Source of the DNA: Camellia lanceoleosa
Taxonomy: Eukaryota; Streptophyta; Magnoliopsida; Ericales; Theaceae
NCBI GenBank assembly: GCA_025200525.1
Contig: CM045767.1
Location: forward strand, 123,182,346 to 123,246,345
DNA length: 64,000 nt
Reading direction: 5' to 3'
Position 1 is the stretch's first letter. Each line of letters starts with the position of its first letter. The notes below the pieces were generated by a model. The model made no database searches. It worked only from the letters and a program-made list of their open reading frames with translations, and was not told where the DNA came from. The position numbers and the translations under genes were made by a program. Below are positions 46,431 to 57,950 of the stretch, in pieces.

Positions 46431-48430
46431 TTATTATTATTCTCATTGACTATGCTGCTTTTACCAAAGGAAAATATGATTTACCAAGTTGTCATTAAAC
46501 TATATAAAAATAAATTATAAATTGAAATTGAAATTGAAATTATTATTTTTATTTTTTTAATAACTACTGTTTTAATTTGTAACAACAATTCCTTTGAACT
46601 ATCAATAGTCTGACCTTTTTAAGAAATGATGGAAAGAATTCATTTATGTGAAAGTTCTGTAGACGGTTCAAAGAAAAAATTATTGGTTTGTTTAGGGGGC
46701 ATGTGGTAATATTTTTCATCAATCACAAATCACCATATCTATTCATATTCTCTAATCACATAACATAAAATTGTGGATTTCACATCTTCTACCAATTATA
46801 ACACCGTTGAAGTAACCACTTGGCGGTGTCCCAGAACAACCAATAACTCGGTTCAAAATCACAAAGTGCAGTTGTCTTTATGTATCGTATATATTTATCA
46901 TTTTATGTATAACAAATGCTAATAAGTGCTCCTTACGTATTATTTAATGTTAAAAATTATATATAAAATGTCTTGAAAATATATGAAAGTATTAAAAAAA
47001 ATATATTGATTTAAAAGAATATATATTGAATTTAATGAAAAATATTATGTGTTCTTTAAATTTTTTATCATTTATTTGTATCCTAAGAGCACGTTAACAA
47101 GATCTTTTTATGTACCAATTATTAGTTTAATAAGTTTCATTCATCATGTATTTTATCAGTACGATGTGACATGTCACATAACAAATACAATTTATTGATG
47201 GGATAAATAAATGCAAAACTAATTTTGAAATGAGCCTGGACTCTTTCCTCACCCACCCCTTTATTCTAATTTAATTTGGTCATCAAACGGGCCTTAGATT
47301 TACTGTGCACTAGCTTTGAACCCTTTGAAGAAGACGAATAGATCAGATCAATACGTATTGTCCTTTTACATTATGTTGAGAACTTTGATAAGGGAAGAAA
47401 GAAAATGATTATATAAATCATTTTGAGAAAAGATATTGTCATTTATGTTCCTTTTATTTGAATAAATAAAAGAAAAAAAAATATTTTTTTCCTATTTATT
47501 TAATTACATTACATTAAAAAAGAAAAGAAAAACAATTATTTCATATCATAATACAAAAATAACTTTTGATAAGTGTCACTTCTTTTTTTTAAAAAAAAAA
47601 AAATCCAAAAGGGCAATTTGAATAAGAATTATAGAAAATAGTTATTAGTTAACTTATTTTTTCTTTCACGATTTGTTTGTTTGGGTGAAATTTTTTTTTG
47701 GGGAAAGCATAGATGGTGGTGGAACAAAGGTGGAGGTGGTGGGACATGGCAACGATGATAGCAATGGTGAAGATGACAGTGGCCGTGGTGATGGTGGTGG
47801 AGATGAGAGTGACAGTTGTAATGTGATGAGATTAGTATGATTTTAGTTTGAAAAATATTTTCTTTTAAAAATGAAAAATATTTTTTGCCTATGTAGGTTT
47901 ATAATTTTTTTTTATTAATTATGAAATTTTTTTTTGTTGATTTTAATTTTTATATCAAACACCAAAACATATTTTATTTTTTACCCAAATAAATAGAGCA
48001 TCAATCTTTCCACTTTTAGAGACATTTAAATTAAAAATTATAAAAATAAAATAAATTTTTATATATTTCTTTCTACTTTACCATATTTCTCGTCATTATT
48101 TATCCAAAGAAATGAGATGAATGAAAACAAATGTATTTTTATTTTTAAACTCTACGCAATCCTAACGAGGATTTAACTCTTAAACGAGTGAAGAAAAAGG
48201 ATCATTGAACCCCAGTCCCGTTGTTTTTATGCATTTGTTTTCGCTGTATAATGCACATATATAATATTATATTATATATAAATAAATAAAGTGAAAGGAG
48301 TCATTGAAAGCTCAACCTTGCCTCTGTGTTTGTATATATGCAAAGTGAAAGGTGTAGGTAGCGGACAAAAAAGAAAAGAAAGTGAGGGGTTTTGGGGTTA
48401 CTATTGGGGGTTAGCGATTGCATCGATAAT
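46431..48430. other. Spacer and 5' flank of NLP-B
   Basis: AT-rich, with no recognised gene. GGTGGTGG/GATGGTGG-rich words lie at 47,710-47,815. From about 48,290 the sequence parallels 180-276 of locus A (AAGTGAAAGGTGT, AAAAAAGAAAAGAAA, CGATAATATGTGGGA), the shared proximal promoter or 5' UTR. Confidence 0.5.
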
Positions 48431-48772
48431 ATGTGGGAGGAAGAAGAGGAACAAATTCGGGAGTACGGCATGTCAGATTCCGTATGGGAGAGACTGAGGA
48501 ACCATCCCATGTACTCACCACCACCGTCTCCCTCCTCCGGAAAAGTTTTCCTCATCACTCCACAACTCTACTTCTCACTACCACCGCCTCCCTCTATCCT
48601 CATCTCTCCCACCCCCCAACTCCACTTCTCACCACCACCAACTACCTCCGTCCGCATGTCTCCATACCTCGACTTCCCACCACCACCACCACGATCTTTC
48701 TCCCTCCGATCCCTATTCATAGAATGCGTGACTCAACTAGCCTTCGAAAATGTATGCCTAATCGAAAGTGAG

Positions 48773-48775
<3 letters not shown>
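48431..48775 (+). CDS. NLP locus B, exon 1 (open)
   Basis: The ATG at 48431 opens MWEEEEEQIREYGMSDSVWE, then RLRNHPMYSPPPSP and a Pro/Ser/Thr-rich tract with YFSLPPPPS, LHFSPPPTTS and LDFPPPPP, ending near FIECVTQLAFENVCLIE before a (TC)n repeat. An acidic start and Pro-rich tail suit the poorly conserved N-terminus of NLP proteins. The exon end is uncertain: a GTATGC at about 48,752 could be the donor. The start is preferred because the equivalent ATG is present in locus A. Linked to NLP by its downstream exons. Confidence 0.5.

Positions 48776-48810
<35 letters not shown>
48776..48810. repeat. (TC)n microsatellite
   Basis: About 15 TC units directly after exon 1 of NLP-B. Locus A has only a T-rich pyrimidine tract here, so the expansion is specific to copy B. 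Confidence 0.85.
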
Positions 48811-48812
<2 letters not shown>

Positions 48813-48880
48813 GGTTCTCATTGCTTTCGCTTTTTTTTAACAGAAGGGTTCCACTTTACAACTTTTTACATCAAATTTCA

Positions 48881-49506
48881 TTAATTAAACTAATAGTTTC
48901 TGTAATTTGGAACTTATGTTATTTTGATCCTTAATTTTTTAATTATAATATATTTAATTATAAATTTTGAATCTTATTTTAAATATGGACAATTGAAAAT
49001 ATCATTAGATTTTTTAAGGATAAAATGGTTAATTTGATAAAATATAAACTAATTTAACAAAAATAAATGTCAAAAAAATATTTTTAATTTTTTAAAAATT
49101 ATTTTTCTCCACCAATGATAAAATTATGTAAAATTAATAAAAATTACATGATTAATTTTTTAAAATTAATTTTACATGATCATCATCCAAATACATAATA
49201 AAAATTCATTTGGTAAAAAAATAAATAAACGTCTAAAAGATTTATCAATTTGACATAATTTTATTTTTAGTGAATAGAAATAATTTTTAAAAATTCAAAA
49301 ATATTTGTTTGACATTTATTTTTGTCAAATTAGTTTATATTTTATCAAATTGACAATCTTACCCTTGTAAAATCTAATGACATCTTCAATTGTCCTTATT
49401 TGAAATAAGATTCAATATTCAGGGTTAAATGTGTCATAATTGAAAAGTCATAGACCAAAGTGACACAAGTTCCAAACTATAGGGACTATTGGTATAATTT
49501 GCCCTG
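48881..49506. mobile_element. Large foldback element in the NLP-B intron
   Basis: The left half (ACTAATAGTTTCTGTAATTT, GGAACTTATGTTATTTTGAT) is repeated inverted at the right end (AATAGTCCCTATAGTTTGG, AACTTGTGTCACTTTGGTC on the minus strand), and the inner parts pair too (ATTTGACATTTATTTTTGTC region against AACAAAAATAAATGTCAAA). Arms of about 300 bases make a nearly complete hairpin. The homologous place in locus A (about 716-724) lacks it, giving an empty site. Confidence 0.8.
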
Positions 49507-50446
49507 CATTTTAATATTTGTTTCAATTGTGAATGTGTACCTCTTATATTTTCAGTTAAATTATAATATGTCCTTAGGAATTTACGACCTGTTTGGTTTA
49601 GTTTTAAAATTATGATTTGAGTGTGGAGTTCTATTTTGAATTTTGAGTTTTTGAGTCATAATTTAAAAAGAAAAAATTTGTGTAGTTATAAGTTTTGAAA
49701 ATAATTTTGGGATGATTTTTAATTTTTTTTATATATATTTTTTGATTGATTAATGTATATAATGTGAGAAAATGTGAGAGGGGAGAGGAAAGATGAGAGA
49801 GAAAAAATGATTAATTGATTAATTAATAATAATATAAAAAAGAGAAAATAAGAATTTTGAAAATAATTTTGAATTGTATTTTAAAAATATGTTTTGTTAG
49901 TATGTTTCATTAAAATTATAATTTAAAAATAAAATTAAGTTTTACCTCATGTGAGGGTAACATCACAAATGATCAGAGGGTCTGTTTGTTTGATGGATTA
50001 TCTTGGAGGTGATTATGTTTACTTGTTATTTAGGTTAGATATATAAAATAAATTATAAATTGTATTTGCTTATAAATTAGAGTAATATTTTTAGTCAAAT
50101 GGAATTAAATTTATAAATTTATGTAAAAAAGATCTCAAAATATACAATACGTTATTTTATTATTTTTGTGAAGAGGGGATATATTAGTAATTTCATGGGA
50201 TTAGATTGTGAATCCTCCAGAGCATTACTTTAGCTAATAAAAAGTGTATTTCCTATTTTAGAAAATTACTTTTTCAATTATCATCTTTAATAATACTCTC
50301 TACTTTTTCTCTATATATTTTAAATATTTTTAAAATATATTTTTTTAATTTTTTTTTATTAAAAATATTTTTTCAAACTTTCTTCTCCCTTCTCTATCAT
50401 CTGAGAAAAAGATAAGGGACAAGTGGAAAAAAATGTTTTTTAAATT
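49507..50446. other. NLP-B intron
   Basis: AT-rich; 49,990-50,330 parallels 17,350-17,680 and then 22,290-22,400 of locus A. A block at 49,585-49,930 (GTTTGGTTTAGTTTT, TATGATTTGAG) resembles the GTTTGGTTATGAGTTTTG repeats found at 57.4, 61.0 and 62.0 kb. Confidence 0.55.
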
Positions 50447-50596
50447 CGGTGGTGATAGAGACCCCCTTTTCAGGACCCCCTTTGGACCCCCTCTTACTCT
50501 CATTGGTCCATTTTTCCTGCACATCCAATCCCCTCTTGCCATGTGGCAAAGGGGGGTAAAGGGGGTCATGTTTTGAGGGGGCACAAAACATTATTC
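50447..50596. mobile_element. Small 9-bp-TSD MITE (150 bp)
   Basis: Flanked by TTTTAAATT on both sides (50438-50446 and 50597-50605). Locus A at about 22,388-22,400 has TTTTTTAAATTATAG uninterrupted, the empty site. The inside is rich in GACCCCCTTT-type words in both orientations. The terminal repeats are poor, so the Mutator-like assignment rests mainly on the 9-bp duplication. Confidence 0.7.
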
Positions 50597-51406
50597 TTTT
50601 AAATTATAGGTAAATAAGGAGTTTAGTATGGCAATTATTGAAGTGAATTATTTGTGTTTTCCTCTTTAAAATTGGGAAAAAGTGAGGATAAGAGATTATT
50701 GGGATGCTCTAACCCTCCAATGGGATTGGTAGTCCTACTATTGGGTGGGATTAATAGTTCAACCTAACAATGCTGTTGCCAATTAACCAGCCAAACATGC
50801 TATATGTAAGGCTTATCTCACTAATAAATCATTCCGCTATCCAGTTAGTCGCCCAAACAAACGAGCATATTGCCGAGAATGAGTAGTTGACTTTAACCAT
50901 TGAAAAATAAGAAACCAAGTGATATTTGATGTAAGTTATGCAAAGTGTAATTACATTCTTTTTAAGTGTTTATTTATAGCTTCTAATTTTCAAAAAAAAA
51001 AAATTGAAATTGTTAATTTTGTTATGTTATGTTATTTGCGTGAGTTGTAACTTGAGGTTTTTCTAAATTCTAATGTTGTGTTTGGTTGAAGGGTTTGAGA
51101 AGGAATTTGGATAGAAAAATGAAAAATATAAGTAAAATGTGAATAAAATATACTTATATTTCATTTAATTTTACGCATCTTTTTCCTTTTTCTTTCTAAA
51201 TTTCTTCTCAAATCTCTCAACCAAACACCACGTAAAATTTTTTGTGTGCAAGTAATTAATGGTTTTACTTTCTTTCTTTGTTTTTTGGCGTAATAATTAA
51301 TGGTTTTACTTACCTTGATTGGTACTAAAGGCTTTTTAACGTTTCCTGCAAAATTAATTCGGGTTCCTGTACTGAATTTTGAATTTTGGTATTGGCTTAT
51401 TTGATA

Positions 51407-51640
51407 TTACAGAGGTTCATCTACTTGCTTAATTGCGTCAAATTTTCATCAATTGCAGATCTTTATGGTCTCAGTCCCCGCTGTATAAGTGCCCACTATC
51501 CTGGAGTACTTGAATTACTAGCCATTCTGGCAAGTCCTCTCTCCGCTCCGCATATATTATCAGTATATGAGCTTCATTTCAAAGGGGCAAATAGTTTTGC
51601 TCTACTTGTTTTCATTGCCACTCACTTATATTTTCATTTC
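51407..51640 (+). pseudogene. NLP-B fragment: possible second half of GAF-like domain
   Basis: Two AG acceptors (about 51,411 and 51,461) precede a stretch reading ISAHYPGVLEL and, in the neighbouring frame, SLRSAYII followed by YELHF. These resemble the (V/A)HYARMFGL ... LRSTYTG ... YVLEFF signature of the NLP GAF-like region, but need at least one frameshift, so the piece is decayed or mis-spliced. The equivalent acceptor block exists in locus A at about 23,028-23,080. Assignment is by eye and moderate at best. Confidence 0.4.
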
Positions 51641-52203
51641 TATTTTTCAATTATCTTGAGAACAATAATTTTCGCACTAAATTTATTCGCATATGAATTG
51701 TGAAATCAAAATCAATTACATTGGCATAAGGCTTTTTATTCACATTTATATATATATATATATTTCTTTTTAAATTTTCTATTATTTATTATAATTGTTA
51801 TCAAAAGACAAATAATTCTCAAATTTTGTGTTTGGCCTTATATTTGAGGGGAAAAAGAAATAATAATAATAAAAGAAAATGAAGTAAAAGAAGCTACTTC
51901 ATATTTTTATTTTTGGTAAATTTGGTTGGGTAAGGAAAATAGAAAGAAGATTAATATATATTAGTCAAAAATTCATTTTTCATTTATTCAGAGTATATAT
52001 GTTTATGTAATTTCATTTCCCTTATATTTTTCATTGCCTTAGACAAATTTAAGATCCAAGCATTTAAAATTGTGAATTGATTGCATTCACATATGTGTTT
52101 TAAATTACTCAAAATTATGTGAGAATAAAAACTAGGAAGGCTTTCTTGTACCAAGTTTTGGCTCTTTTAATAGACATCTCAAGAACTAATTGCTAGCATT
52201 GAT

Positions 52204-52246
<43 letters not shown>

Positions 52247-53024
52247 CTTCCTCCTTTTTAGTTCGAGCTAGTAATTATTTGTGCATAGTATAAAATTAGC
52301 CAAGCAGTAGGTATGAATGGAACCATGAAGCACATATGAGTACTTCGACAATATTATCATTTGAGTATCGAGTACTTATCCGGTATGTGTACACATATTG
52401 GGTATGTGAAACATCTATCCGGTATATATGCGAGATACTTTTGGCGTGGCATGGGTATGACGCAAGTACTACTTGGGTACATTTGTTGGTACTTTGGGGC
52501 ATAAATGTAATTTTAATTTTAAAAAAAAGGGATAGTAAAATAATTATATAGTGTATTTTCTAAACTTTAAAAATATAGGATATTTTTACAATTATCAAAA
52601 TATAAAAAATACTTTGAATTCTTTTCTGACCATTACAAAAATACTTTAATTATTTTTTACATTTGATTTTTAATTATTATATGTTATGTACTAGCACAAC
52701 TTATAATTATATATATATATATATATGAACATATTGAACCGTACTCATACCTGACTTTTTTTTTTTTTTTTTAGGTTTTACCATATCGGTGCATCCATAA
52801 CATACTTATACCCGTGCTTCCTTGGAAGGGAAGTTCAGAGAGAATGCATGTGTCTACTCAATAGAGTGGCTTTATTATACAAGGGACCTTTATAAAATCT
52901 TACATTTGTCTAATTTAGTGGCCATTTAAACAGATATGTATTTGTAGCTAGGTTCTCAAACATTATCCATAGCAGATATTGTAATTTTCCTTTCATCAAA
53001 TATTCATTGGAATTTTCCCTACAG
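51641..53024. other. NLP-B intron with microsatellites
   Basis: AT-rich DNA with (TA)n at 51,745-51,762 and 52,705-52,725, a (TC)n at 52,208-52,241 of about 17 units, and poly-T. It holds the TIR element at 52,323-52,825. Confidence 0.5.
52323..52825. mobile_element. Probable TIR element in the NLP-B intron (0.5 kb)
   Basis: The ends CCATGAAGCACATATGAGTA and (inverted) CCAAGGAAGCACGGGTATAA share GAAGCAC; GGTATGTG/GGGTATG-type words are enriched inside. The flanks AATGGAA and AAGGGAA agree in six of seven bases, a weak target duplication. No coding region. Confidence 0.5.
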
Positions 53025-53247
53025 GATACAGCCATTGATACTTATCAATCTCTAAAAGAGATAATTGAATTGAGGCTTCAAAGCAATCCAAATACCCAGC
53101 ATGCTAGATCTTCACCTCGGCTTATAGCCTCAACAGATATAGGAGAGATAAGGCAGTGTCATTCATCAAGACCATTAAAGAGAAATTTGGAGGATTCCCT
53201 ACGAGATTTTTGCAGTATAGTTGAAGTTGCTCTGAAGTACCCTGTTG
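53025..53247 (+). other. Candidate exon, 223 nt, function unassigned
   Basis: Acceptor TTTTCCCTACAG and donor GTAAGC border an open frame: DTAIDTYQSLKEIIELRLQS, HARSSPRLIASTDIGEIRQC, PLKRNLEDSLRDFCSIVEVA and KYPVG. It is soluble, charged and helix-rich with no transmembrane part. Position suggests the linker between the GAF-like and RWP-RK regions of NLP-B, but the similarity to NLP proteins is not convincing by eye. No copy was seen in locus A. Confidence 0.45.
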
Positions 53248-53747
53248 GTAAGCTTCTACACTTCCATAAAGTCTTGCTACCAATTTAATGGAAGCAACAT
53301 AAAAAGTAAGGGCTATTTGCATTTTGCACTCCTTTTTTCATAATTACATTTCATATTTTCATTTTAGCATTTAGAATGATGCATAATATAATTTTCAATG
53401 CATACTAAAATGCTTAAATTTTGACTGCAATTATCAAAAAAATAATGTGAATAACAATCCTGTATAAAAAAATTTAAAAATGCAGCTTTATATATATATA
53501 TATATGTCTTGCTCATGCAATTAACATATCCACTAGTGAAGCGCATTTGCAGAAAGCATGGGATCCACCACTGGCTATTTTGATGAGTAACTCACTTATA
53601 TTTTCATTTTTAGCTATTATCCCTTTTTCTTTTTAATTTTTTTTTTTTTAAAGTTGCAAGTATTATGAAAAGACCACTAATTTTCTCACTAAATCTGTAC
53701 TTCTATAAAAAAGAGTGAGCGTTAAAAGTTTTTTCTACATTTTTTAT

Positions 53748-53884
53748 TCAATGGCATATGTACACATGAATTACAACTTAAATTAATCATTATACCCACT
53801 GCAAAAGACTTCTAATTCAATGGCATATGTAGATGAATTACAACTTAAAGTTAATCATTATACCCACTGCAAAGGACTTCTAAT
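53748..53884. repeat. Two-copy 68-base tandem repeat
   Basis: TTCAATGGCATATGTA opens each copy, and both close with TATACCCACTGCAAA(A/G)GACTTCTAAT. The copies differ by a few bases and short indels. Confidence 0.85.
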
Positions 53885-54131
53885 AGGGGAAGTTATTTTG
53901 TGATTCTAGAATTTGATTCAAATTCAAACACCAATAGCCACAACTCTTCGTATCTTTTCTAATCGTACGAAGTTGTAACTAATTGGCTGAAGGGTGTCCT
54001 AGCATCTATAAAGAGTTTGGGCCATATGATATGACACACTTTTTTTTGTTAATTTCTTCTCATCAACCATTTGAAACACACGAAACTATATTTTTTCCTT
54101 CTCTTTTTTCTTTATGCCCTGATTTCACAAT

Positions 54132-57100
54132 AGAAATCTTTGTATCACAATTGATGGCAAGTGGAAAATTATGAATTCCCAATTTTTAGTGTCTAATACC
54201 ATAGAGTCTAAGGCGAAGATTTTGCTATCCTCAATAGCAAATATGCAAGATGTTGACGGTTAGTGCTGCCATAAAATAAACCACTAAAAAATTATTAATT
54301 TGTGTTGAACTTTAAGATGTTTTGATCTAACTTTTTTTTTTTTTCGTGATTTTGAAAAAAAAAAAAAATTATCTTCTGTGATTTTAATTTTATATTTGAG
54401 TTAATTTTTTTTAGATGCACCTAAATGATAAAAGTATATGTCAAGACATCTTAAAAAAATGACCCTCCAAAAAATGTGCATAATATTTATTATTTATTAT
54501 TTTTCTTTAGTATTTTTTTTTTGTCCAGATTTGTTCACATATATTTACTTGTTAAGTGTATCTATATTTATATTAGATGTATTTAAAAAGTAGAATAAAA
54601 ATTCACTAAAATATGAAGAAAAAAAATTAACTAAACACCAGAAAAAAAAAATTACAAAATGTAAAAAGCCTAAAATAATTTTTGAAAACTAAACCAAGAA
54701 ATTTATACCACAATTCTTGAGGAAGCAAACTAACGACAATGTATTTTATAAAATGTTTCTATAAAGTTCAATTATCCATAATGATGAATTTCAATCTAAT
54801 TTTACCTTTTTGATTTAATATGAATAATAATTTTATAAAAAATTTAATTTATTTATACTTATATTTTTTAATTATACAAATTATGAATATTATATTAACC
54901 AAAGTCATAAATCACAATTCGATCAAAAGAACTAAAGTATAAAATTGATCATTCTCTATTATTTGAAATTATGATTTTTTTTAAATAAAAAAAAATGGTA
55001 ACAATTCAAAAGACAAAATTTTAGTATAATTCCATCAATATAGTTACGAAAATTAATATTGCGATGGATTCATATATTTCTCAATGCACTTTTAATAAGA
55101 AGGGTAAAATTAGAAAGGGGGGGGGGGGGGAGGGGGAAAAAAAACTATTACAGAAAATTTAATTTTTTAGGAACAATTTATAGAAAATAGAATTCAGTTA
55201 TCCATATTCGAATTTCATAGGATTCAATGGTAATTGTCAAAACAAAATAAAACATAATAATTATTTCAATTTTGGTTGCTAAAATAATCTTTCTCTTGTA
55301 AGGTATGGCAAACAATTAATATAGCAATGTGGCAAGCAATTGAATTTAAAGACATTATTAAAAGTTGGCAAAAAGATTATTACCAGATTTGTTCATATAA
55401 ACGGATTTGATAATTGTTTGCTCACGTCACGTGCATCGAATGTGCACATTTAAGATGTGTCCCTCTACAACGTGCACTAAGAAAATCTTACGGTGTGCAC
55501 CTCATTAACAACAATGCTATAGACTCCTAGTACGGACGACCCCCACCGACTCCCCCCCAATGCCACGTGTCGGCTTGAGATTGGCTAAAAGCAAAAAAAG
55601 AAAATTATTTTTTTTTGCCCAATCACGGACGACCCCCAGCACCCCCAGCTGGGGGTCCAAGTCATTTTTCCCTCATTAAGATGCATATCATATGCACCAT
55701 ACTATAAATTGATGTAATTGTACTATAAAATTTTGTAGCATTAGTCACAAAATACGTAGCATCAGTATTGGCGTAACAAAATATATCGCAACCAAGTTAT
55801 GAATTTTTGTTACATAAACCAAAAATTTTTAGATATTTTATTACATTCATTTATGATGAAATTACTATTTTATGATTCGTATTATGAAATTCTCTAATAA
55901 ATAGGCTTTCCTAGTACACTATCATAATTTTCTCTATAGTCAATAATATTATGCTGACTATATTTTTATAAAACTTAAAACTTATTTGGTTCTGGTTTTT
56001 AGAAAATAGTTTTTAGAAAATTCTACTCTTTTTTTTTGTATTTTAATGTTTTCAATGAATTTTTTTCATATTTTAAGCATTTTTTAAAAAATAAAAATTT
56101 AGATACACTTAACATAAATACACTTAAAAGTATAATATCTGTAAAAAAAATCTTTAAAAAATACATTAAATACCAAAAATACAAAAAAAAAAAATTAAAA
56201 TTCAGTATATTTTTAAAATTTTTGTGTATTTATTAATTTTTTAAAATATTTTTTCACAAATATTTTATTATTTAGATAGATCTAAGTAAGATGCATTTAA
56301 AAAACTTAAAAAATTGCTTAAAATTTTAAAAATATTCACTAAAAATAAAAAATATAAAAAGCAAAAAACTCAATTTTCTAAAAAACTAAATTCAGAAAAT
56401 TAAAAACAAACACACTGAAAAAAATTTAGTTTTTTTTTTAATTTTTAATTTTTAATTTTTTATTTATTTTTTAATTATGGGCAAAATCTATCAAATACCC
56501 ATAATTCTCCATCCCTCCCAAACCCACCCATGCCCCTATCGAGTTTGAATCCCTAACCTTTGCAAGAAAAATTATACAATAATTCCGAAATATCATTGTG
56601 ATCATACTCTCTTACTAATCACTATTTATTATATTCTTCAATTACCTAATACAAATAATCAATATTCTATATCTTCTCTACTAATCATACTATTATGAAA
56701 TACCATGTGGCCATATTTCAGATGAAAGTGATGCCACTAGACCATAAATTTATGGGTAAATTACACTGACACCCTCTGAAATTTTGTTTAATACAGATCT
56801 CCCTTACATTTGAAAAATTACATTCCTTCCCTAAAGATTTGTAATCTCATTACAATTGCTGATGTTATATCCAAAATTTTTCATCTTACCCTTTTTATGA
56901 AATTTTTTGTATAAATTTTTATATAAGAATATAAATTTTTATTTTTATTTTCACCATTATATCTTGATTAGATCAATTTAATTTAGATATATATAAAAAG
57001 TATAAAATTTGTACAAAAATTTTTTTAAAAAATCCATTGAATATAACAAAATAAGATAATGTATTGAATTTTTGTATTTGGTGAATTTCAAAAAACAATC

Positions 57101-57950
57101 ACAAAATATTATACTTATTGAGTATAGCTAAATTAGGAGTATCTAAAAAATAAAAATAAAAAAATTGCTTAAAATATTAAAAAAAATTCAGTCAAAATAA
57201 AAAATAGTTAAAATAAAAAAAACTCATTTCTTTGTGTGAGTGAAACCAAAAAACATGATTGTTATTTCCCTTGAAACGACTTGAATAAAATATCTACATT
57301 ATTTTATTATTTTATGTGTATAAAGGCTAAGGCTAATAGGCAAATGTCATTTTAATATGATAGGAAGTAGGTGTAATTTTTCAAATGTGAAGAAAATTTT
57401 TATTAAACAGAAACCTTAGGAGTGTCACTATGATTGTGTTTGGTAGAGTTTTGTAAATATGATTTGAGAGTATGAGTTGTATTTAGAGTTTGTGAGTTGT
57501 GGAATTATGATTTGAGTGTAGAAAATTTGTTTTGTTATGGTTTTTGAATAGAGTGTTGAATTGAGTTTTGAATTGTATGTGAAATTGAGTTTTAAAAATT
57601 TAATGTGACATGTGAAATAAGAAAATTTGTTTGATGATGATGAGTTTTCAAAATAGTTTTCAAAACTTAATTCAACATGTAATTGATAATCAAACACACA
57701 ACTCATAACTTGATATCCGTATTTTTGATCAACATTCATAACCAAACTATTTTTAAAATACTCAAACAAAAAATAATTTTTTTTCAACTAATTGTTTTTA
57801 AGTAATTTTTTTGAATAATTTTTTTTTCAAATAATTTTTTCTTTTCAAATAACTTCTATGTCAATTATTATATGTCAATTAATTTTTCTGTCAATTCATT
57901 TTTTAGGCATGTATAAACATTAAAAATATTAAAATATTTTAAAATTATTT
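54132..57950. repeat. Tandem duplication, unit 1 (3.82 kb)
   Basis: Starts AGAAATCTTTGTATCACAAT and ends AAAATTATTT, followed at once by unit 2. It is AT-rich and non-coding. A poly-G run lies at 55,119-55,137. Relative to unit 2 it contains an extra 110 bases at about 55,210-55,325 and the 162-bp MITE at 55509-55670. A GTGTTTGGT...ACCAAACT foldback-like block occupies 57,428-57,760, producing a shadow minus-strand frame that recurs in unit 2. Confidence 0.9.
55509..55670. mobile_element. 9-bp-TSD MITE present only in unit 1 (162 bp)
   Basis: Flanks CCTCATTAA at 55500-55508 and 55671-55679 are identical. Unit 2 has a single CCTCATTAA at about 59,211-59,219, the undisturbed site. The inside has GGACGACCCCCA twice and CACGTGTC; the terminal repeats are imperfect. 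It must have inserted after the duplication, or been lost precisely from unit 2. Confidence 0.85.
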
